A DNA stretch of 64,000 bases from Caulobacter sp. 602-1 (GTDB lineage Bacteria > Pseudomonadota > Alphaproteobacteria > Caulobacterales > Caulobacteraceae). A program made the position numbers and the translations under genes. This document shows, piece by piece, positions 1-8,735 of the stretch. The stretch is taken from positions 964,976 to 1,028,975 of the forward strand of contig NZ_RRYI01000001.1 in assembly GCF_003931565.1 (NCBI RefSeq). The letters run 5' to 3'. The number at the start of each line of letters is the position of its first letter. The first letter of the stretch is position 1. The notes below the pieces were generated by a model that was given only the letters and a program-made list of their open reading frames with translations, made no database searches and had not been told where the DNA came from.

Positions 1-793
1 CCACGCTCCAGACGACGACCATGGCCGTGATCGCCAGGAAGGTCATCGTAAGGAAGCCGGCGATGTCCCGCGCCAGGCTGGGCTCCCGGCGGTTCAGCAG
101 CGACACCCGCAGGATCAGCGGGTGAGTGGCCCAGCCGCAGGCCAGGGGCGAGACCGGCGCGTTCATCTGGACCTTCATCAGCGCCTTGGCGTAGTCGGCG
201 CGGATGTCCGAGCGCAGGGCCACGACTGTGGCGTCGCAGGCCAGTTCCTGGTCGATGCGCACCAGGCCCGAGGCCAGATAGATCATCGGGTTGCACCAGC
301 CCAGCACGCCGATCACGGCGACGACCAGGTTGGCGATCGGGTCGCCGCGATTGATGTGGGTGCGCTCGTGCAGGGTTATCATCTCGCGTTCGCGGGCGTC
401 GAAGCGCTCGGCGAAGTCGGACGGCAGCACGATACGCGGCCACAGGGCGCCGACCACGGCCGGGCCCGCCTGGCCCTTATCGACGCGACGATGGAAGAGC
501 CGCTCGCGGAGAACCAGCACCGCCGTCGCGATGCCGCAGCCGGCCAGCCACAGCAGCACGAGCTTTCCGGCCCAGGGGCCCCACGGACGGGCCGGGTCGC
601 CGATCTCCATGGTCTCGGCCAGGCTGGGGAAGAACGCGGCGGCCGCGGCGGCCGGCACGATGGCCCACAGGCCGTAGGCGCGGCGCGGTCCGAACAGCCG
701 GCGCGCCGACGGACGCAGGATGACGACGAGCAGCACCGCGGCGGCGGCGGCGATCTGAGCCCGGACCAGGGCGAGGGCGAAAAGCTCGATCAT
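1..793 (-). CDS. M56 family (BlaR1/MecR1-type) membrane metallopeptidase, C-terminus cut by window edge
   Basis: Translating the minus strand from an ATG at 793 gives an uninterrupted frame of 264 residues running off the left edge. It opens with hydrophobic segments (residues about 1-20, 32-48 and 70-85). It carries the zinc-protease motif HERTH at residues 142-146 and the downstream E-L-A-C-D-A segment typical of M56 peptidases, then a further membrane segment near residue 250. BlaR1-type proteins are membrane proteases that cleave a BlaI/MecI repressor. No sensor domain is visible, but the C-terminus is missing. It is the first gene of its transcript here; any blaI partner would lie off the left edge or elsewhere. 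A BlaI-like operator sits in its promoter. A purine-rich tract (AAAGGAGGAA) lies over 20 nt before the ATG, and a closer GGCAGGAA probably serves as the ribosome site. Confidence 0.85.
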   Translation of the reverse strand, partial: MIELFALALVRAQIAAAAAVLLVVILRPSARRLFGPRRAYGLWAIVPAAAAAAFFPSLAETMEIGDPARPWGPWAGKLVLLWLAGCGIATAVLVLRERLFHRRVDKGQAGPAVVGALWPRIVLPSDFAERFDAREREMITLHERTHINRGDPIANLVVAVIGVLGWCNPMIYLASGLVRIDQELACDATVVALRSDIRADYAKALMKVQMNAPVSPLACGWATHPLILRVSLLNRREPSLARDIAGFLTMTFLAITAMVVVWSV

Positions 794-827
794 TGTCGGA
801 GCGGTTCCTGCCGTTTCCTCCTTTGAA

Positions 828-855
828 TGGTTACAGCTGTAATTTTACTCGTCAA
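828..855 (-). promoter_or_regulatory. Predicted sigma-70-type promoter of the M56 gene
   Basis: On the minus strand TTGACG (850-855) and TAACCA (828-833) are separated by 16 bp, about 35 bp upstream of the start codon. The -10 element overlaps a perfect palindrome (831-842). Assignment is by consensus only. Confidence 0.45.
831..842. promoter_or_regulatory. BlaI/MecI-like operator palindrome
   Basis: TTACAGCTGTAA is a perfect 12-bp palindrome. It contains TACA and TGTA half-sites, the core recognised by BlaI/MecI/CopY-family winged-helix repressors. It overlaps the -10 region of the M56 gene, so a repressor bound here would block transcription of the protease. Confidence 0.5.
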
Positions 856-1019
856 GCGATTGTGTTGGCTCGGCGCCCGCCCCGGCGTCGTCCCCGGCCT
901 TTCGGGCGCCCAAGCCTCCGGCGTCTGGAAATAAACGCGTGTCGGGCCCCAGGAGAGGATGACCGCCGGGGCGGCTTCCGCTCAACTGGCGCCAGGCGGC
1001 GATCGAGGGATTTCCAACC

Positions 1020-2216
1020 ATGGCCATGGCGACTCTGGGGCGGCGCGCGCTGTTGGCGGGCCTGGGAGGTTGGAGCGCGGCGGGCTTGGCCGGTTGCGCT
1101 GGCGGTCCGAACCTCTCCGGCCCGTCGGCGGTTCGGCTGGCTCGACCGCGTCTGCTGCTGCCGCAGGTCCGCGCCGAACTGGATCGCATCACGCGCGTCA
1201 CCGTGTGTCTGAGGCCGTTCCGCAAGGCGGGGCCGCGCCTCGATGTCGAGACCGTTGGCGACAAGACGGTGGTCCACAACTATGGCCATGGAGGCAGCGG
1301 CTGGTCGCTATCCTGGGGATCGGCCGAGGTGGCGACCCGCAAGGCCCTGGCGGGCGGGGCGCGGGACGTGGCCGTCATCGGCTGCGGCGCTCTGGGATTG
1401 ACCGCGGCCACGGTGCTGCGTCGCGCGGGCGCGAACGTGACCATCTATGCCGCCGATCGCCTGGCCGACACGCGCTCGTCCCGGGCCACGGGCACCTGGT
1501 CGCCGGACTCTCGCATCGCCGCCGAGGGCGAGACGGCGGCCGACTTTCCCGAGCTGTGGGAGGCGATGTGCCGGACCTCGTTCCGAGGCTTTCAGAACTA
1601 TGTCGGCCTGGCCGGATCGCCGGTGGAATGGAGCGAGCGCTACAGCCTTCTCGAGGACGGACCCTCCGCGCCGACCCATGCCGAGGCCAGCGGCGCGCCC
1701 CGCTTCCTGTCGCTGATCGACCGCGTTCGCGACATCACCCCCAAGCAGACGCCGGTCCCGCCGGGCGAGAACCCGTTCCCGGTCGGCAACGTCCGGCGCG
1801 GAGCGTCGCTGCAGTTCAACGTCACCGAATACGCCCACGTGCTGATGAGCGACTTCCTGCTGGCCGGCGGACGGATCGAGACCCGGGTTTTCAACACGCC
1901 CGGCGAGCTGACCGCGCTGAAGGAGCCGGTGATCGTCAACTGCACGGGCTACGGCGCACGGGCGCTCTGGAAGGACGAGAGCATCGTTCCGGTGCGGGGC
2001 CAGATCGCCTGGCTGATCCCGCAGCCCGAGCTGACCTACGGCCTCTATTACCGACACATCTCCGTCCTGCCGCGACGCGACGGGATCGTCGTGCAGCAGG
2101 TCGGCGGCAGCGAGGCTTATGGCTGGGGCGACGACCGCGAGGTTCCCGACTTGACCGAGGCGCATGAGGCGGTGTCGACGATCGCGGCGCTGTTCGCGCG
2201 GATGGCCGCCGCCTGA
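1020..2216 (+). CDS. Exported FAD-dependent D-amino-acid-oxidase-like lipoprotein with circularly permuted domain order
   Basis: 398 residues. The N-terminus has a twin-arginine pair (R8-R9), a hydrophobic stretch and a lipobox L-A-G-C with C26, so it is probably a Tat-exported lipoprotein. The FAD-binding GxGxxG motif (G121, G123, G126) lies unusually far in. It is preceded at residues 62-105 by RP-F-R-K (R65) and the block HNYGHGGSGWSLSWG (86-100). In ordinary D-amino-acid oxidases those two blocks form the extreme C-terminus. The protein ends just after the region that normally precedes them (IVNCTG, RGQI, then a short helix). The order is therefore C-terminal segment, Rossmann half, substrate domain: a circular permutation. 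Arg65 corresponds to the substrate-carboxylate arginine of the RPxRP segment. Likely activity is oxidation of D-amino acids or related amines in the periplasm; the substrate is unknown. Confidence 0.8.
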   Translation: MAMATLGRRALLAGLGGWSAAGLAGCAGGPNLSGPSAVRLARPRLLLPQVRAELDRITRVTVCLRPFRKAGPRLDVETVGDKTVVHNYGHGGSGWSLSWGSAEVATRKALAGGARDVAVIGCGALGLTAATVLRRAGANVTIYAADRLADTRSSRATGTWSPDSRIAAEGETAADFPELWEAMCRTSFRGFQNYVGLAGSPVEWSERYSLLEDGPSAPTHAEASGAPRFLSLIDRVRDITPKQTPVPPGENPFPVGNVRRGASLQFNVTEYAHVLMSDFLLAGGRIETRVFNTPGELTALKEPVIVNCTGYGARALWKDESIVPVRGQIAWLIPQPELTYGLYYRHISVLPRRDGIVVQQVGGSEAYGWGDDREVPDLTEAHEAVSTIAALFARMAAA

Positions 2217-2254
2217 CCCTTGCCCAAGGGGCGGGGGCGGGCCACCGTGCCGCC

Positions 2255-5137
2255 ATGACTCGTCTCGCTGATCGTCTGGCCGCCTGTGGCCCCGTTCTGG
2301 ACGCCAAGGCGGCGGAACGCGCGCACGAGGCCATCGCCAAGCGGGTGGGCGAGGCGATGCCCGAGATCGAGGCCGCCTGGCCGGCCCTGGCGCCGGTCTT
2401 CGCCGCCTCGCCCTATCTGGCCAGCCTGGCGCGGCGCGACGGCCAGCGCCTGCCGATGATCCTGGACCGCGATCCGATGGAGACCCTGGCCGCGACCCTG
2501 GCGGCCGCCGAGGCCGTCGCCGCCGAACCCGACTTCGAGACCGCCCGGCGGGCGCTGCGCGAACTGAAGGCCGATCTGCATCTGCTGACGGCCCTTTGCG
2601 ACCTGGGCGGGGTCTGGGACCTCGACCAGGTGACTGGCGCCCTGACCCGTTTCGCCGACGCGGCCCTCAAGGCCGCCTTGGCGCAGGCCGTCCGCCAGGA
2701 AGTCGATCGCGGCGCCCTGACCCACGTTGGCGAGGGCGAGGACGGTCCCGCGCAGGGCCTGTTCTGCATCGCCATGGGCAAGCACGGCGCGTTCGAGCTG
2801 AACTATTCCAGCGACATCGATTTCTCGATCTTCTACGCGCCGGAGAAGCTGCAGGTGGCCGACGGCGTCGAGCCGCAGGCCGTGGCGGTGCGGATCGCCA
2901 ATCATCTGGGCCGCGTGCTGCAGGAGCGGACCGCCGACGGCTATGTCTTCCGCATCGATCTGCGCCTGCGCCCCGATCCGTCCTCGACGCCGCCGGCCAT
3001 GCCGGTAGACGCGGCCATGGACTACTATGAGAGCGTCGGCCAGAACTGGGAGCGGGCGGCCCACATCAAGGCCCGGATCGCGGCCGGCGACCTGGCCGAG
3101 GGCCAGGCGTTCCTGGAGGCGTTGCAGCCCTTCATCTGGCGGCGGAACCTGGACTTCGCGGCCATCGCCGACATCCACTCGATCAAGCGCCAGATCCACA
3201 CCTACAAGGTCGACGACCGGCTGACCGCCAAGGGCGCGGACCTGAAGCTGGGACGCGGCGGGATCCGCGAGATCGAGTTCTTCGTCCAGACCCAGCAACT
3301 GATCCTGGGCGGCCGCCAGCCGGACCTGCGCGGGCCGCGCACGCTCGACGCGCTCCTGGCGCTGGCCACGGCCGGCCACGTGAGCCTGGAAGACGCCGGC
3401 TGGCTGTCCAAGGCCTATCAGGACCTGAGGGCCCTGGAACACCGCGCCCAGATGATCGCTGACGATCAGACCCACAAGCTTCCGGAGTCGGACAACGACC
3501 GGAAGAAGGTCGCCGCCCTGTGGGGCCAGGACAACCTGCGCAGCTTCGACGCGGCGGTCGGCAAGATCCTCAAGGGCGTCAACCAGCGCTACGGCCGCCT
3601 GTTCGCGGGGGAAGAGGAACTGTCCTCGCGGTTCGGCTCCCTCGTCTTCACCGGCGTCGAGGACGACCCCGAGACCCTGGCCACCCTCAAGCGCATGGGC
3701 TTCTCCAGCCCCGAGCGCGTCGCCGCCACCATCCGCGGCTGGCACCACGGCCACATCGCCGCCACGCGCACCGAGCGGGGGCGCGAGCTGTTCACCCGCC
3801 TGGCCCCGCGTCTGCTGGACGCGGCCAACGCCACCGGCGCGCCGGACCAGGCGTTCAACCGCTTCGCCGACTTTTTCGCGTCGCTGAGCTCGGGCGTGCA
3901 GATCCAGTCGCTGTTCCTGGCGCAGCAACGGCTGTTGGAGCTGATCGTTCAGGTCATGGCCTTCGCTCCGCGCCTGGCCACGACCATGGCCAAGCGGCCG
4001 ACGGCGCTGGACGCCTTGCTGGACCCCAGCTTCTTCGGTCCGATCGAGACTCCCGCCCTCCCGTCCTGGGATCCCGCCGATTTCGAGGGCGCGATGGACG
4101 CGGCCCGGCGCCTTTTCCGCGACCAGAGCTTCCGGATCGGCGTGCGGGTGATGAGCGGCACCGCCGACGCTCGCGATATCGGCCGCGCCTTCGCCGAGCT
4201 GGGCGACCTGATCATCGGCGGCCTGGCCCCGGCCGCCCTGGCCGAGACCGAGCGCCTGGGCGGGGCTTTCCCCGGCCACGTCGCCGTGGTGGCCCTGGGC
4301 AAGGCCGGTTCGCGCGAGATGACGGCCAAGTCCGACCTGGACCTGATGACGCTCTACGTCGCCGATGAGCCAGCGGCCCATTCGGCCATAAAGGAATGGA
4401 GCGCCGACACCTTCTACGCCCGCTTCACCCAGCGGATGACCTCGGCCCTGTCGGCGCCGACCGGGGAGGGGACGCTGTACGACGTCGATCTGAAGCTGCG
4501 CCCTTCCGGCACGAAGGGGCCGGTGGCGGTCAGTTTCGCGGCGTTCGAGGACTATTACGCGCGCGAAGCCGAGACCTGGGAGCTGTTGGCCCTGACCCGC
4601 GCGCGGGTGGTCTGGGCCAGCTCGCCGGACTTCCAGGCCCGGGCCGAGGCGGCGATCGAGGCGGCCCTGCGCCGGCCGCGCGACTGGAAGAAGACCGCCG
4701 CCGACGTCGTCGAGATGCGCGAGCTGATGGAGCGCGAGCGGCCGGGCAAGGGCGACTGGGACCTGAAGCTGGATCCCGGTGGTCTTGTCGACATCGAGTT
4801 CGCCGCCCAGTTCCTGCAGCTGGCCCACGCGGCCAAGGGCGGTCCCTTGCGGCAGAACACCGGCGAGGCCCTGGCGGCGCTGCGCGAGGCCGGCCTTGCC
4901 GACGCCGGCGCCCTGGCGCGGCTCGAGGCGGCCTGGCGGCTGGAGCAGGACCTCTCCCAACTGATCAAGGTGGCCCTCGAGGATGGCGGGGACCCCGAGG
5001 CCGAGCCCAAGGCGTTCAAGGCGCTGATGGCCAAGGCCGGCCACGTCGGCCAGTTCAAGTCGCTGAAGCCCAAGCTGGCCAAGGCCAAGGCGGAGGCCCG
5101 CGCGGCCTATACCGCCATCGTGAAGGCTCCGGGCTGA
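2255..5137 (+). CDS. glnE: Bifunctional glutamine-synthetase adenylyltransferase/deadenylase
   Basis: 960 residues, close to the usual 940-990 of GlnE. Two nucleotidyltransferase repeats are visible. The N-terminal one carries GKHGAFELNYSSDIDF near residues 175-190 (deadenylylating half in the family); the C-terminal one carries GKAGSREMTAKSDLDLM near 681-697 (adenylylating half). Each is followed by a helical GlnD-type linker domain. It adds or removes AMP from glutamine synthetase, in response to PII and glutamine, to control nitrogen assimilation in the cytoplasm. The ATG at 2255 lies 38 bp after the upstream oxidase gene. A short intergenic region separates it from the downstream EF-hand gene. 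Confidence 0.97.
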   Translation: MTRLADRLAACGPVLDAKAAERAHEAIAKRVGEAMPEIEAAWPALAPVFAASPYLASLARRDGQRLPMILDRDPMETLAATLAAAEAVAAEPDFETARRALRELKADLHLLTALCDLGGVWDLDQVTGALTRFADAALKAALAQAVRQEVDRGALTHVGEGEDGPAQGLFCIAMGKHGAFELNYSSDIDFSIFYAPEKLQVADGVEPQAVAVRIANHLGRVLQERTADGYVFRIDLRLRPDPSSTPPAMPVDAAMDYYESVGQNWERAAHIKARIAAGDLAEGQAFLEALQPFIWRRNLDFAAIADIHSIKRQIHTYKVDDRLTAKGADLKLGRGGIREIEFFVQTQQLILGGRQPDLRGPRTLDALLALATAGHVSLEDAGWLSKAYQDLRALEHRAQMIADDQTHKLPESDNDRKKVAALWGQDNLRSFDAAVGKILKGVNQRYGRLFAGEEELSSRFGSLVFTGVEDDPETLATLKRMGFSSPERVAATIRGWHHGHIAATRTERGRELFTRLAPRLLDAANATGAPDQAFNRFADFFASLSSGVQIQSLFLAQQRLLELIVQVMAFAPRLATTMAKRPTALDALLDPSFFGPIETPALPSWDPADFEGAMDAARRLFRDQSFRIGVRVMSGTADARDIGRAFAELGDLIIGGLAPAALAETERLGGAFPGHVAVVALGKAGSREMTAKSDLDLMTLYVADEPAAHSAIKEWSADTFYARFTQRMTSALSAPTGEGTLYDVDLKLRPSGTKGPVAVSFAAFEDYYAREAETWELLALTRARVVWASSPDFQARAEAAIEAALRRPRDWKKTAADVVEMRELMERERPGKGDWDLKLDPGGLVDIEFAAQFLQLAHAAKGGPLRQNTGEALAALREAGLADAGALARLEAAWRLEQDLSQLIKVALEDGGDPEAEPKAFKALMAKAGHVGQFKSLKPKLAKAKAEARAAYTAIVKAPG

Positions 5138-5224
5138 GTTTCCGAAAAAAGCCGCGACGGAATCTCCGCCGCCGTGCGTTCAGTCTGATGGGACGGGCCT
5201 TCCTCCATGGAGACCTTGAGACTG

Positions 5225-5653
5225 ATGATCGTACGCACCCTGATCGCCGCCGGCGCCGTAATGGCGCTGGGCGGACCCGCGCTGGCCCAGAACGCGCCCG
5301 CGAAAGCCGCGCCGACCGCCGCCGGCATGACTCTGGAGCAGTTCCAGGCCAAGAATGGCGACAAGCTGTTCGCGCGGCTGGACGCCAACAAGGACGGCAA
5401 GATCTCGCCCGACGAGTTCGCCGCCTTCCGCAAGCAGAACGCCGAGGTCGACGCCAAGGCGTCAGGCAAGGCCGGCAAGCGGGGCCAGCGCCTGTTCGCC
5501 CGCTTCGACACCGACAAGGATGGCTCCCTGTCGCGCACCGAGGCCGACGCCCTGCTGGCCTGGCGCTTCAAGCGCATGGACACCAACAACGACGGCGTCC
5601 TGACGCTGGAGGAATTGCAGGCCAAGGGCGGCAAGGCCAAGGTCGGGGTCTGA
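5225..5653 (+). CDS. Secreted EF-hand calcium-binding protein
   Basis: 142 residues from the ATG at 5225; an in-frame ATG at 5207 would add six residues, and the later one gives the cleaner signal peptide. A Sec signal ends at A-L-A-Q near residue 22. Three calcium loops follow the D-x-D/N-x-D-G pattern: DANKDGKISPDE, DTDKDGSLSRTE and DTNNDGVLTLEE, each ending in the acidic residue expected at loop position 12. It probably binds calcium in the periplasm. It directly precedes the ECF sigma gene on the same strand (26 bp gap), so it may belong to the same regulatory unit. Confidence 0.88.
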   Translation: MIVRTLIAAGAVMALGGPALAQNAPAKAAPTAAGMTLEQFQAKNGDKLFARLDANKDGKISPDEFAAFRKQNAEVDAKASGKAGKRGQRLFARFDTDKDGSLSRTEADALLAWRFKRMDTNNDGVLTLEELQAKGGKAKVGV

Positions 5654-5679
5654 TGGCGACGTGCGCGGCGGAGTGACGG

Positions 5680-6246
5680 TTGGCGACCGACGGGAACGAT
5701 CCCGACGAAGCCTTGCTGGCGGGGGTGGGACGGGGCGACCCGTCCGCCGTCCGCGCGCTGTTGGACCGGCGCCTGCCGCGCATCCTGGCCCTGGCCAGGC
5801 GCATGCTGAACGACTCGGGCGAGGCCGAGGATGTCGCCCAGGAAACCTTCCTGCGGGCCTGGAAGCAGGCGCGGGCGTGGAAGCCGGGCGCGGCGAGGTT
5901 CGACACTTGGCTGCACCGCGTGGCGCTGAACCTCTGCTACGACCGACTGCGGCGACGGCGCGAGATCGCGACGGACACGCCGCCCGAGCAGGTCGACACC
6001 GGTCCGGCGCCGGATGCGGGCCTGATCGGCGCCGACCTGTCCAGGCGCGTCGAAGCGGCGCTGGCGGCCTTGCCGCCGCGTCAGCGCGAGGCGATCGTGC
6101 TCTGTCATCACCAGGGGCTGGGCAATATCGAAGCCGCGGGATTGATGGCGATCAGCGTCGAGGCGCTGGAGAGCTTGCTCTCGCGCGGGCGTCGGACACT
6201 GAAGGCTTCGCTGGCCGACCTGGCCGGTACGGGGGCGGGGGGATGA
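5680..6246 (+). CDS. ECF-type RNA polymerase sigma factor
   Basis: 188 residues from a TTG start. Region 2 is visible in A-E-D-V-A-Q-E-T-F-L-R-A-W (about residues 48-60). Region 4 follows as LPPRQREAIVLCHHQ and an HTH near 135-165. Region 3 is missing, as in all extracytoplasmic-function sigma factors. It is followed after 7 bp by a putative membrane anti-sigma gene and then a CnrX-like sensor, the classic sigma / anti-sigma / sensor arrangement. The start is uncertain because only TTG is available after a stop codon; no strong ribosome site is seen. Confidence 0.92.
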   Translation: MATDGNDPDEALLAGVGRGDPSAVRALLDRRLPRILALARRMLNDSGEAEDVAQETFLRAWKQARAWKPGAARFDTWLHRVALNLCYDRLRRRREIATDTPPEQVDTGPAPDAGLIGADLSRRVEAALAALPPRQREAIVLCHHQGLGNIEAAGLMAISVEALESLLSRGRRTLKASLADLAGTGAGG

Positions 6247-6253
6247 AGGACGC

Positions 6254-6694
6254 ATGGTCATGATGACGCTCGAAAGGTTCGAGGACCTGGCCGAGGCCTA
6301 TGGCGGCGAGATCGCCCGCTGGCCGGAAGGCGAACGCGAAACCGCGCGCGCCCTGCTGGCGGTGAACGCGGCGCGCCTTGCGCCAGTGTTGAGCGCCGCC
6401 GCGCAGATGGACCGCCTGCTGGACCTGGCGCCCGCTCAGAGCGCCGACGCCGCCCTGCTGGGCCGGCTGGTCGCCGCCGCCCCACGAGCGCGCGACACCG
6501 CCCGCCGCTGGATCGCCGGCCTCGGCGCGGCGCTGGGTCTGTCGGCCGCGGCCTTCGCGGGCATAGCCGTCGGCGTGGCGGTCGGCCGTCCGGAGGCCGC
6601 CGCGCCGGTCGTCGTGGCCGAGCAGCCGGTCGTCACGGCCGTCGACACCTCCTCGGCCCTGCAGGACGCCATCGCGGAGCCCTCCGAACTATGA
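6254..6694 (+). CDS. Putative single-pass anti-sigma factor
   Basis: 146 residues with an acidic, helical N-terminus (R-F-E-D-L-A-E-A-Y-G-G-E-I-A-R-W-P), one transmembrane helix near 93-113 and a short periplasmic tail rich in Ala, Val and Pro. Proteins beginning this way commonly follow ECF sigma genes in alphaproteobacteria, but there is no zinc-binding anti-sigma motif. The assignment rests on position and topology. GAAGG lies just before the ATG. Its stop overlaps the next start in ATGA, implying translational coupling. Confidence 0.65.
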   Translation: MVMMTLERFEDLAEAYGGEIARWPEGERETARALLAVNAARLAPVLSAAAQMDRLLDLAPAQSADAALLGRLVAAAPRARDTARRWIAGLGAALGLSAAAFAGIAVGVAVGRPEAAAPVVVAEQPVVTAVDTSSALQDAIAEPSEL

Positions 6695-7368
6695 CGTCGC
6701 GGCCCTGGATCATCGCGCTGGCCGCCTCCGCGGTGGTCAATGTGTTCCTGATCGGCGGCCTGGCCGGCATGGGCTATGCGCGTCTGACGGCGCCGCCGGT
6801 CGCGCCGGCCATGGCGACCGCCCCGGCGCCGCGCACCGTGGCGCCGACAAGTCCTCCGGTCGTGGTTCCGGTCGCGCCGACCGAGGCGCCGTCCAAGCCG
6901 GCGCGTCACGCGACGGTCCGGGAGACGCCGCCATCGGTCGTGACGCCTCCCTCGCCGCCGGTCGAGGCGGTTCGGCCTCCGATGGACGACGCCGCGCCGG
7001 CGGCCCCGGCCCGGCCGCCCTTGATTTCGGCGGGAGACGTGCTCTCGCCTGACAGTCGCAAGGCGTTCCGCAGGGCGTTGGGCGAGGCCAACAAGAAGAA
7101 CCGGCCCCTGACGCAGCAGGCCCGCGCCGAGCGGCAGGCGGCCCTGGCGGCCCTGGGCTCGCCCGGCTTCGACGCCGCCGAGGTGGCCAGGCGATTGAGC
7201 ACGGCGCGCGCCCTGGATCTGCAGGCGCGCGGCAATGTCGAGGCCGCTCTGGCCAGCTACGCCGCCACTCTGACGCCGCCCGAGCGGGCGGCCCTGGCCG
7301 AGGGGCTGGCGCGGGTCTACGCCCCGGCCGCGGCGCGACGGGCGGCCTTCGAGGGGCCGCCCCGCTAG
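6691..7368 (+). CDS. Periplasmic heavy-metal-sensor-like protein (CnrX/Spy-type)
   Basis: 225 residues. An N-terminal membrane anchor (residues 5-30) is followed by a Pro/Ala/Val-rich linker (32-112) and a helical C-terminal domain, about 118-220. That domain contains L-S-P-D-S-R-K-A-F-R-R-A-L, an Arg/Gln-rich helix and a final helix starting LTPPERAALAEGLARVY, as in the metal-resistance/CnrX fold. Coupled by ATGA to the putative anti-sigma gene, it is the likely periplasmic input of the ECF system. No histidine or methionine cluster is seen, so metal binding is not assured; it may instead be a chaperone-like stress sensor. Confidence 0.7.
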   Translation: MTSRPWIIALAASAVVNVFLIGGLAGMGYARLTAPPVAPAMATAPAPRTVAPTSPPVVVPVAPTEAPSKPARHATVRETPPSVVTPPSPPVEAVRPPMDDAAPAAPARPPLISAGDVLSPDSRKAFRRALGEANKKNRPLTQQARAERQAALAALGSPGFDAAEVARRLSTARALDLQARGNVEAALASYAATLTPPERAALAEGLARVYAPAAARRAAFEGPPR

Positions 7369-7371
7369 AGC

Positions 7372-8619
7372 CTATTTCCCGGCCACGCTCTTGGCGTAGG
7401 CCTGCGCCCCGGCGATGAGCCGCAGCACGTTGCCGCTCCAGATCGCCTGGATGTCGGCGTCGCTATAGCCCTCGGCCTTCAGGCGGGCGGTGATCTTGGG
7501 CAGGTCGGCCACGTCCTCCAGGCCCTCGACGCCGCCGCCGCCATCCCAGTCGGCGCCGATGCAGACGGCCTTGGGACCGGCGATCTTCAAGGTGTGCAGC
7601 ATGCTGGCCATGAAGGTCTCGAAATTGGCGCGCGGCGGGAACGTGTACTGGGCCTTGAGCGCCGCCATCTTGACCATCCGGGCCTTGACCTGGGCCTCGG
7701 TGGCCTCGTCGTCCAGCGGCCCCAGGGCTTTCAGCGCGGCCATGAGTTCCGGGCTCGGTTGCTCCGAGGCCTTCAGATAGACCGAGTTGATGCAGATCGC
7801 GCCGCCGCTGTCGGCGATCTTCTTGATGCGGGCGTCGTCGAGATTGCGCGGGTGGTCGAAGATCGCCTTGGCGCCCGAGTGCGAGGCGATGATCGGAGCC
7901 TTCGACAAGGCCACCGACTGGTCGACGATGTCGTCCGACGCGTGACTGACATCCACCAGTATGCCCAGTCGGTTGGCCTCGGCCAGCCAGCGCAGGCCCA
8001 GCGGCGAATAGCCATGCCAGATCTTGCCCTTGGGATCGGTCGAGCTGTCGGCGAACTGGTTGTTGCGGAAGTGGACCGGCCCGGCCATGCGCACGCCGGT
8101 CTTGTAGAAGGTTTCCAGCAGGGTCAGGTCTTCGCCGATCGGCCAGGAGTTCTCGATGCTCTGGAAGACAAAGACCTTGCCGGCCTTGTTGATCCGGGCG
8201 GCGTCCTCGGCGGTGTAGGCCAGCTCGAACTGGTCGGGATGGGCGGCGACCATCTCGCGGATCTCGGTCGCGCGGTTCAGGGCGAAGTCGCGCGCCTTGC
8301 GATAGCCTTCCGCCGTCAGCTCGCCCTGGCCCGTGTAGATGACGAAGAAGCCGCCATCCAGGCCGCCGGCCTTCATGCGGGGGAGATCGACCTGGGTGCC
8401 GTCTTCGGCGACCGCGTGACGGTCGATCATCGACCAGCCCTGGCGCGCGAAGTGCTCGGGCGTGTCCAGGTGGGTGTCCAGGGTCAGGAAGCCGTCATGC
8501 AGCGTCTTGATCGCCTTGGGGACCTCGGCGGGCTTTTCGGGAGCCTTCTTGTCGGCCGCGTGGGCGACCCCGGTCAGCAGGGCGGCCGAGCCGAGGAGAA
8601 CGGTGAGCAGGCGGCGCAT
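7372..8619 (-). CDS. Exported membrane dipeptidase, peptidase family M19
   Basis: 415 residues from the ATG at 8619, preceded by GGAG; a TTG 18 bp upstream is less likely. A signal peptide ends at V-A-H-A. Typical M19 features are [11 protein letters not shown] (zinc ligands H and D), the bridging-glutamate region, [21 protein letters not shown] and [21 protein letters not shown] near the C-terminus. Family members hydrolyse dipeptides, including L-D and beta-lactam-like substrates, using a binuclear zinc site. It converges with the CnrX-like gene, 3 bp between stops. Probably periplasmic. Confidence 0.93.
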   Translation of the reverse strand: MRRLLTVLLGSAALLTGVAHAADKKAPEKPAEVPKAIKTLHDGFLTLDTHLDTPEHFARQGWSMIDRHAVAEDGTQVDLPRMKAGGLDGGFFVIYTGQGELTAEGYRKARDFALNRATEIREMVAAHPDQFELAYTAEDAARINKAGKVFVFQSIENSWPIGEDLTLLETFYKTGVRMAGPVHFRNNQFADSSTDPKGKIWHGYSPLGLRWLAEANRLGILVDVSHASDDIVDQSVALSKAPIIASHSGAKAIFDHPRNLDDARIKKIADSGGAICINSVYLKASEQPSPELMAALKALGPLDDEATEAQVKARMVKMAALKAQYTFPPRANFETFMASMLHTLKIAGPKAVCIGADWDGGGGVEGLEDVADLPKITARLKAEGYSDADIQAIWSGNVLRLIAGAQAYAKSVAGK

Positions 8620-8735
8620 GCGGAGACTCCGGAACAACTTGCGGGCAAGCGGGAGCCGCGACGCTCAAGGTTTCAAGGCGAGGCGTCAAGCCGAGCTTGC
8701 GCGTCCCGTCCGGAAATTGACGTCCCGATCCGGAT

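Noticed and set aside
845..1289. Minus-strand frames upstream of the M56 gene, examined as a possible blaI
   Set aside because: They show no winged-helix pattern and are antisense to the permuted oxidase gene.
2117..5044. Very long minus-strand frame opposite glnE (and similar frames opposite other genes)
   Set aside because: Antisense frames are stop-poor because of high GC at third positions; the sense products are recognised proteins.
5138..5206. ECF-type -35/-10 (GGAAT ... TCTGA) before the EF-hand gene
   Set aside because: Spacing is 18 bp or more from the usual pattern and only one partial match; not enough to call.
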